DNA of 49,394 nt, from NCBI GenBank assembly GCA_964476185.1, contig CAYYZO010000020.1:1-49394 (forward strand), in the 5' to 3' direction. Below the pieces are notes generated by a model. It saw only the letters and a list, made by a program, of their open reading frames with translations, was not told where the DNA came from and made no database searches. Positions 48,628 through 49,394 of this stretch are shown piece after piece (positions within the stretch are counted from its first letter, which is position 1; each line of letters opens with the position of its first letter). The DNA is from DATNBU01 sp964476185. GTDB taxonomy: Bacteria; Desulfobacterota; Binatia; UBA1149; CAITLU01. A program made the position numbers and the translations under genes.

Positions 48628-49140
48628 GTGAAATCATCGCGATTCGAATCGATCCTGAGCGAAGAAACGACGGTCAGCCGCCGACGGGTGCTGGCTGGAG
48701 CCGCGGGAGCGGCCGCCGCGTTGCTGGCCGGCAGCGCGTTCGCCGCCGACGAGCACGCGGGGCACGCCGGTCACGGCGACGGCAAGTACACCCCGGGAGT
48801 GCGTAACAAGAAGCACGCCGACCTTGCCGCGGCCGTCGCCAACTGCACGGTGAAGGGCGAGGCGTGCCTGAGCCACTGCATGGAAACCTTCAAGGAAGGC
48901 GACACGATGATGGCCGAATGCGCGGACGCGGTGCAGCAAATGCTGCCGGTCTGCCGCGCGATGTCGTCGCTGGCCGTCTTCGACAGCAAGCACCTGCCCG
49001 ACCTCGCCCGCGCGTGCCTCGGCGTCTGCACCGACTGTGAGAAGGTCTGCCGCGAGCACGCCGACCACCAGAAGGAGTGCAAGGACTGCGCGGACGCCTG
49101 CGCCGCCGTCATCCGGGAAGTGAAGAAGCTGCTGGCCTGA
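48628..49140 (+). CDS. Tat-exported four-helix-bundle copper-storage protein (Csp1-like)
   Basis: This 170-residue protein starts at GTG 48628 with a near-perfect AAGGAGGT site. The N-terminus carries a twin-arginine motif (SRRRVLAG) and hydrophobic run ending AFAA, so the folded protein is exported by Tat, as reported for methanotroph Csp1. A His/Gly/Asp-rich linker (DEHAGHAGHGDG) follows. The helical core holds twelve Cys, many in CxxxC or CxxC spacing on helix faces (KGEACLSHC, ARACLGVCTDCEKVCREH, KECKDCADAC), which line the bundle and bind many Cu(I) ions. It converges with a copper-ATPase gene across a hairpin and follows the sulfur genes, consistent with periplasmic copper buffering. 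Confidence 0.92.
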   Translation: MKSSRFESILSEETTVSRRRVLAGAAGAAAALLAGSAFAADEHAGHAGHGDGKYTPGVRNKKHADLAAAVANCTVKGEACLSHCMETFKEGDTMMAECADAVQQMLPVCRAMSSLAVFDSKHLPDLARACLGVCTDCEKVCREHADHQKECKDCADACAAVIREVKKLLA

Positions 49141-49193
49141 CCCGGGGCGCGTCGCGGCCGGTTGGCGCGGCCGGGACGCCGGGATCGCAGGGT

Positions 49194-49219
49194 GGCCACT
49201 CGCCTTCGGGCGAGCGGCC
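49194..49219. terminator. TTCG-loop hairpin between convergent csp-like and Cu-ATPase genes
   Basis: CTCGCC/GGCGAG closed by a TTCG tetraloop, extended by GGCC/GGCC after one A-C mismatch. It ends one base before the stop of the minus-strand gene. The UUCG tetraloop is unusually stable. No T-run. Confidence 0.65.
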
Positions 49220-49220
49220 T

Positions 49221-49394
49221 TCAGCGCTCGAGGTCCGCTCCGCGCAGGCGCAGCGCGTTGCCGATCACGCTGACCGACGACAGCGCCATCGCCGCCGCCG
49301 CGGCCGCCGGCGATGGCAGGAGCCCGAAGAAGGGGTACAGCACGCCGGCCGCGAGCGGAATGCCGGCCACGTTATAGGCAAAGCTCAGAAACAA
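49221..49394 (-). CDS. copper-translocating P-type ATPase, C-terminal end (5' part outside window)
   Basis: Reading the minus strand from the right edge gives 57 residues: LFLSFAYNVAGIPLAAGVLYPFFG, then AAAAMALSSVSVIGNALRLR, and LER before the stop at 49221. This is the last two transmembrane helices of a P1B heavy-metal ATPase. The YN and MxxSS residues are the class-1B-1 Cu(I) ligands (CopA type). It converges on the Csp-like gene, linking Cu(I) export and storage. The gene was too short at the window edge for ordinary ORF detection. Confidence 0.85.
   Translation of the reverse strand: MFLSFAYNVAGIPLAAGVLYPFFGLLPSPAAAAAAMALSSVSVIGNALRLRGADLER

Overview
The window is GC-rich throughout, and its genes strongly prefer G or C at third codon positions. 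It encodes many secreted, cysteine-rich and lipid-anchored proteins and carries an exactly 100-base N run at 14183-14282. This looks like scaffolded metagenomic DNA from an uncultivated deltaproteobacterium-like lineage (Myxococcota, Binatota or a relative). Four points support that: an EF-G of the spirochaete/planctomycete/deltaproteobacterial 'spd1' type rather than the canonical one, Myxococcus-style Cys-rich CGNG...CDDGN repeats, a monomeric isocitrate dehydrogenase, and a GlgE/TreS-maltokinase glucan pathway. The lineage is an inference. No rRNA, tRNA, CRISPR array, transposase or phage gene was seen.

Layout. 1-5.1 kb: the 3' end of a phosphofructokinase, then an RND efflux pair (lipoprotein adaptor and inner-membrane pump overlapping by ATGA) and a small conserved hypothetical. 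5.1-11.7 kb: an accessory stretch with a frameshifted XRE antitoxin-like gene, a carboxymuconolactone-decarboxylase-family protein, a TetR regulator, a large secreted putative metallopeptidase and a lipoprotein. Part of it is bracketed by two copies of a 37-bp direct repeat (5611 and 10018). 11.7-14.5 kb: fusA (spdEFG1 type, minus strand) with a strong terminator, and upstream of it a gap-interrupted tandem repeat. 14.5-25.3 kb: an orphan membrane histidine kinase, then a glycogen/trehalose/maltose-1-phosphate cluster on one strand: divergent GH77, GlgE, TreS-maltokinase fusion and GlgB.

25.3-31.5 kb: monomeric isocitrate dehydrogenase, a membrane-anchored unknown, an exported catalase-peroxidase and a small lipoprotein. 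31.7-36 kb: a 1139-aa secreted thermolysin-family protease with Cys-rich repeats, two P-domains and an unfamiliar C-terminal domain, then a DUF2490-like outer-membrane protein. 36-43.5 kb: a P2-type cation ATPase, an MscS-like channel, a membrane-anchored CmcI-like methyltransferase, a large hairpin and a Cys-rich secreted protein. 43.6-44.8 kb: an acyl-CoA dehydrogenase. 45.1-49.4 kb: a sulfur and copper group: exported rhodanese, persulfide dioxygenase-rhodanese fusion, TauE/SafE permease, two YeeE/YedE half-transporters, a Tat-exported Csp-type copper-storage protein, and the 3' end of a copper P-type ATPase on the other strand.

How the genes work together. GlgE, TreS-Mak and GlgB make a complete route from trehalose through maltose and maltose-1-phosphate to branched alpha-glucan, with the GH77 enzyme remodelling linear glucans. 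The sulfur group would import sulfur-bearing anions or thiosulfate, oxidise persulfide and exchange sulfane sulfur. The adjacent Csp protein and Cu-ATPase would buffer and expel copper, which reacts with the same thiol and persulfide pools. Several gene ends, mostly between convergent genes, carry long GC-rich hairpins without a U-tract.
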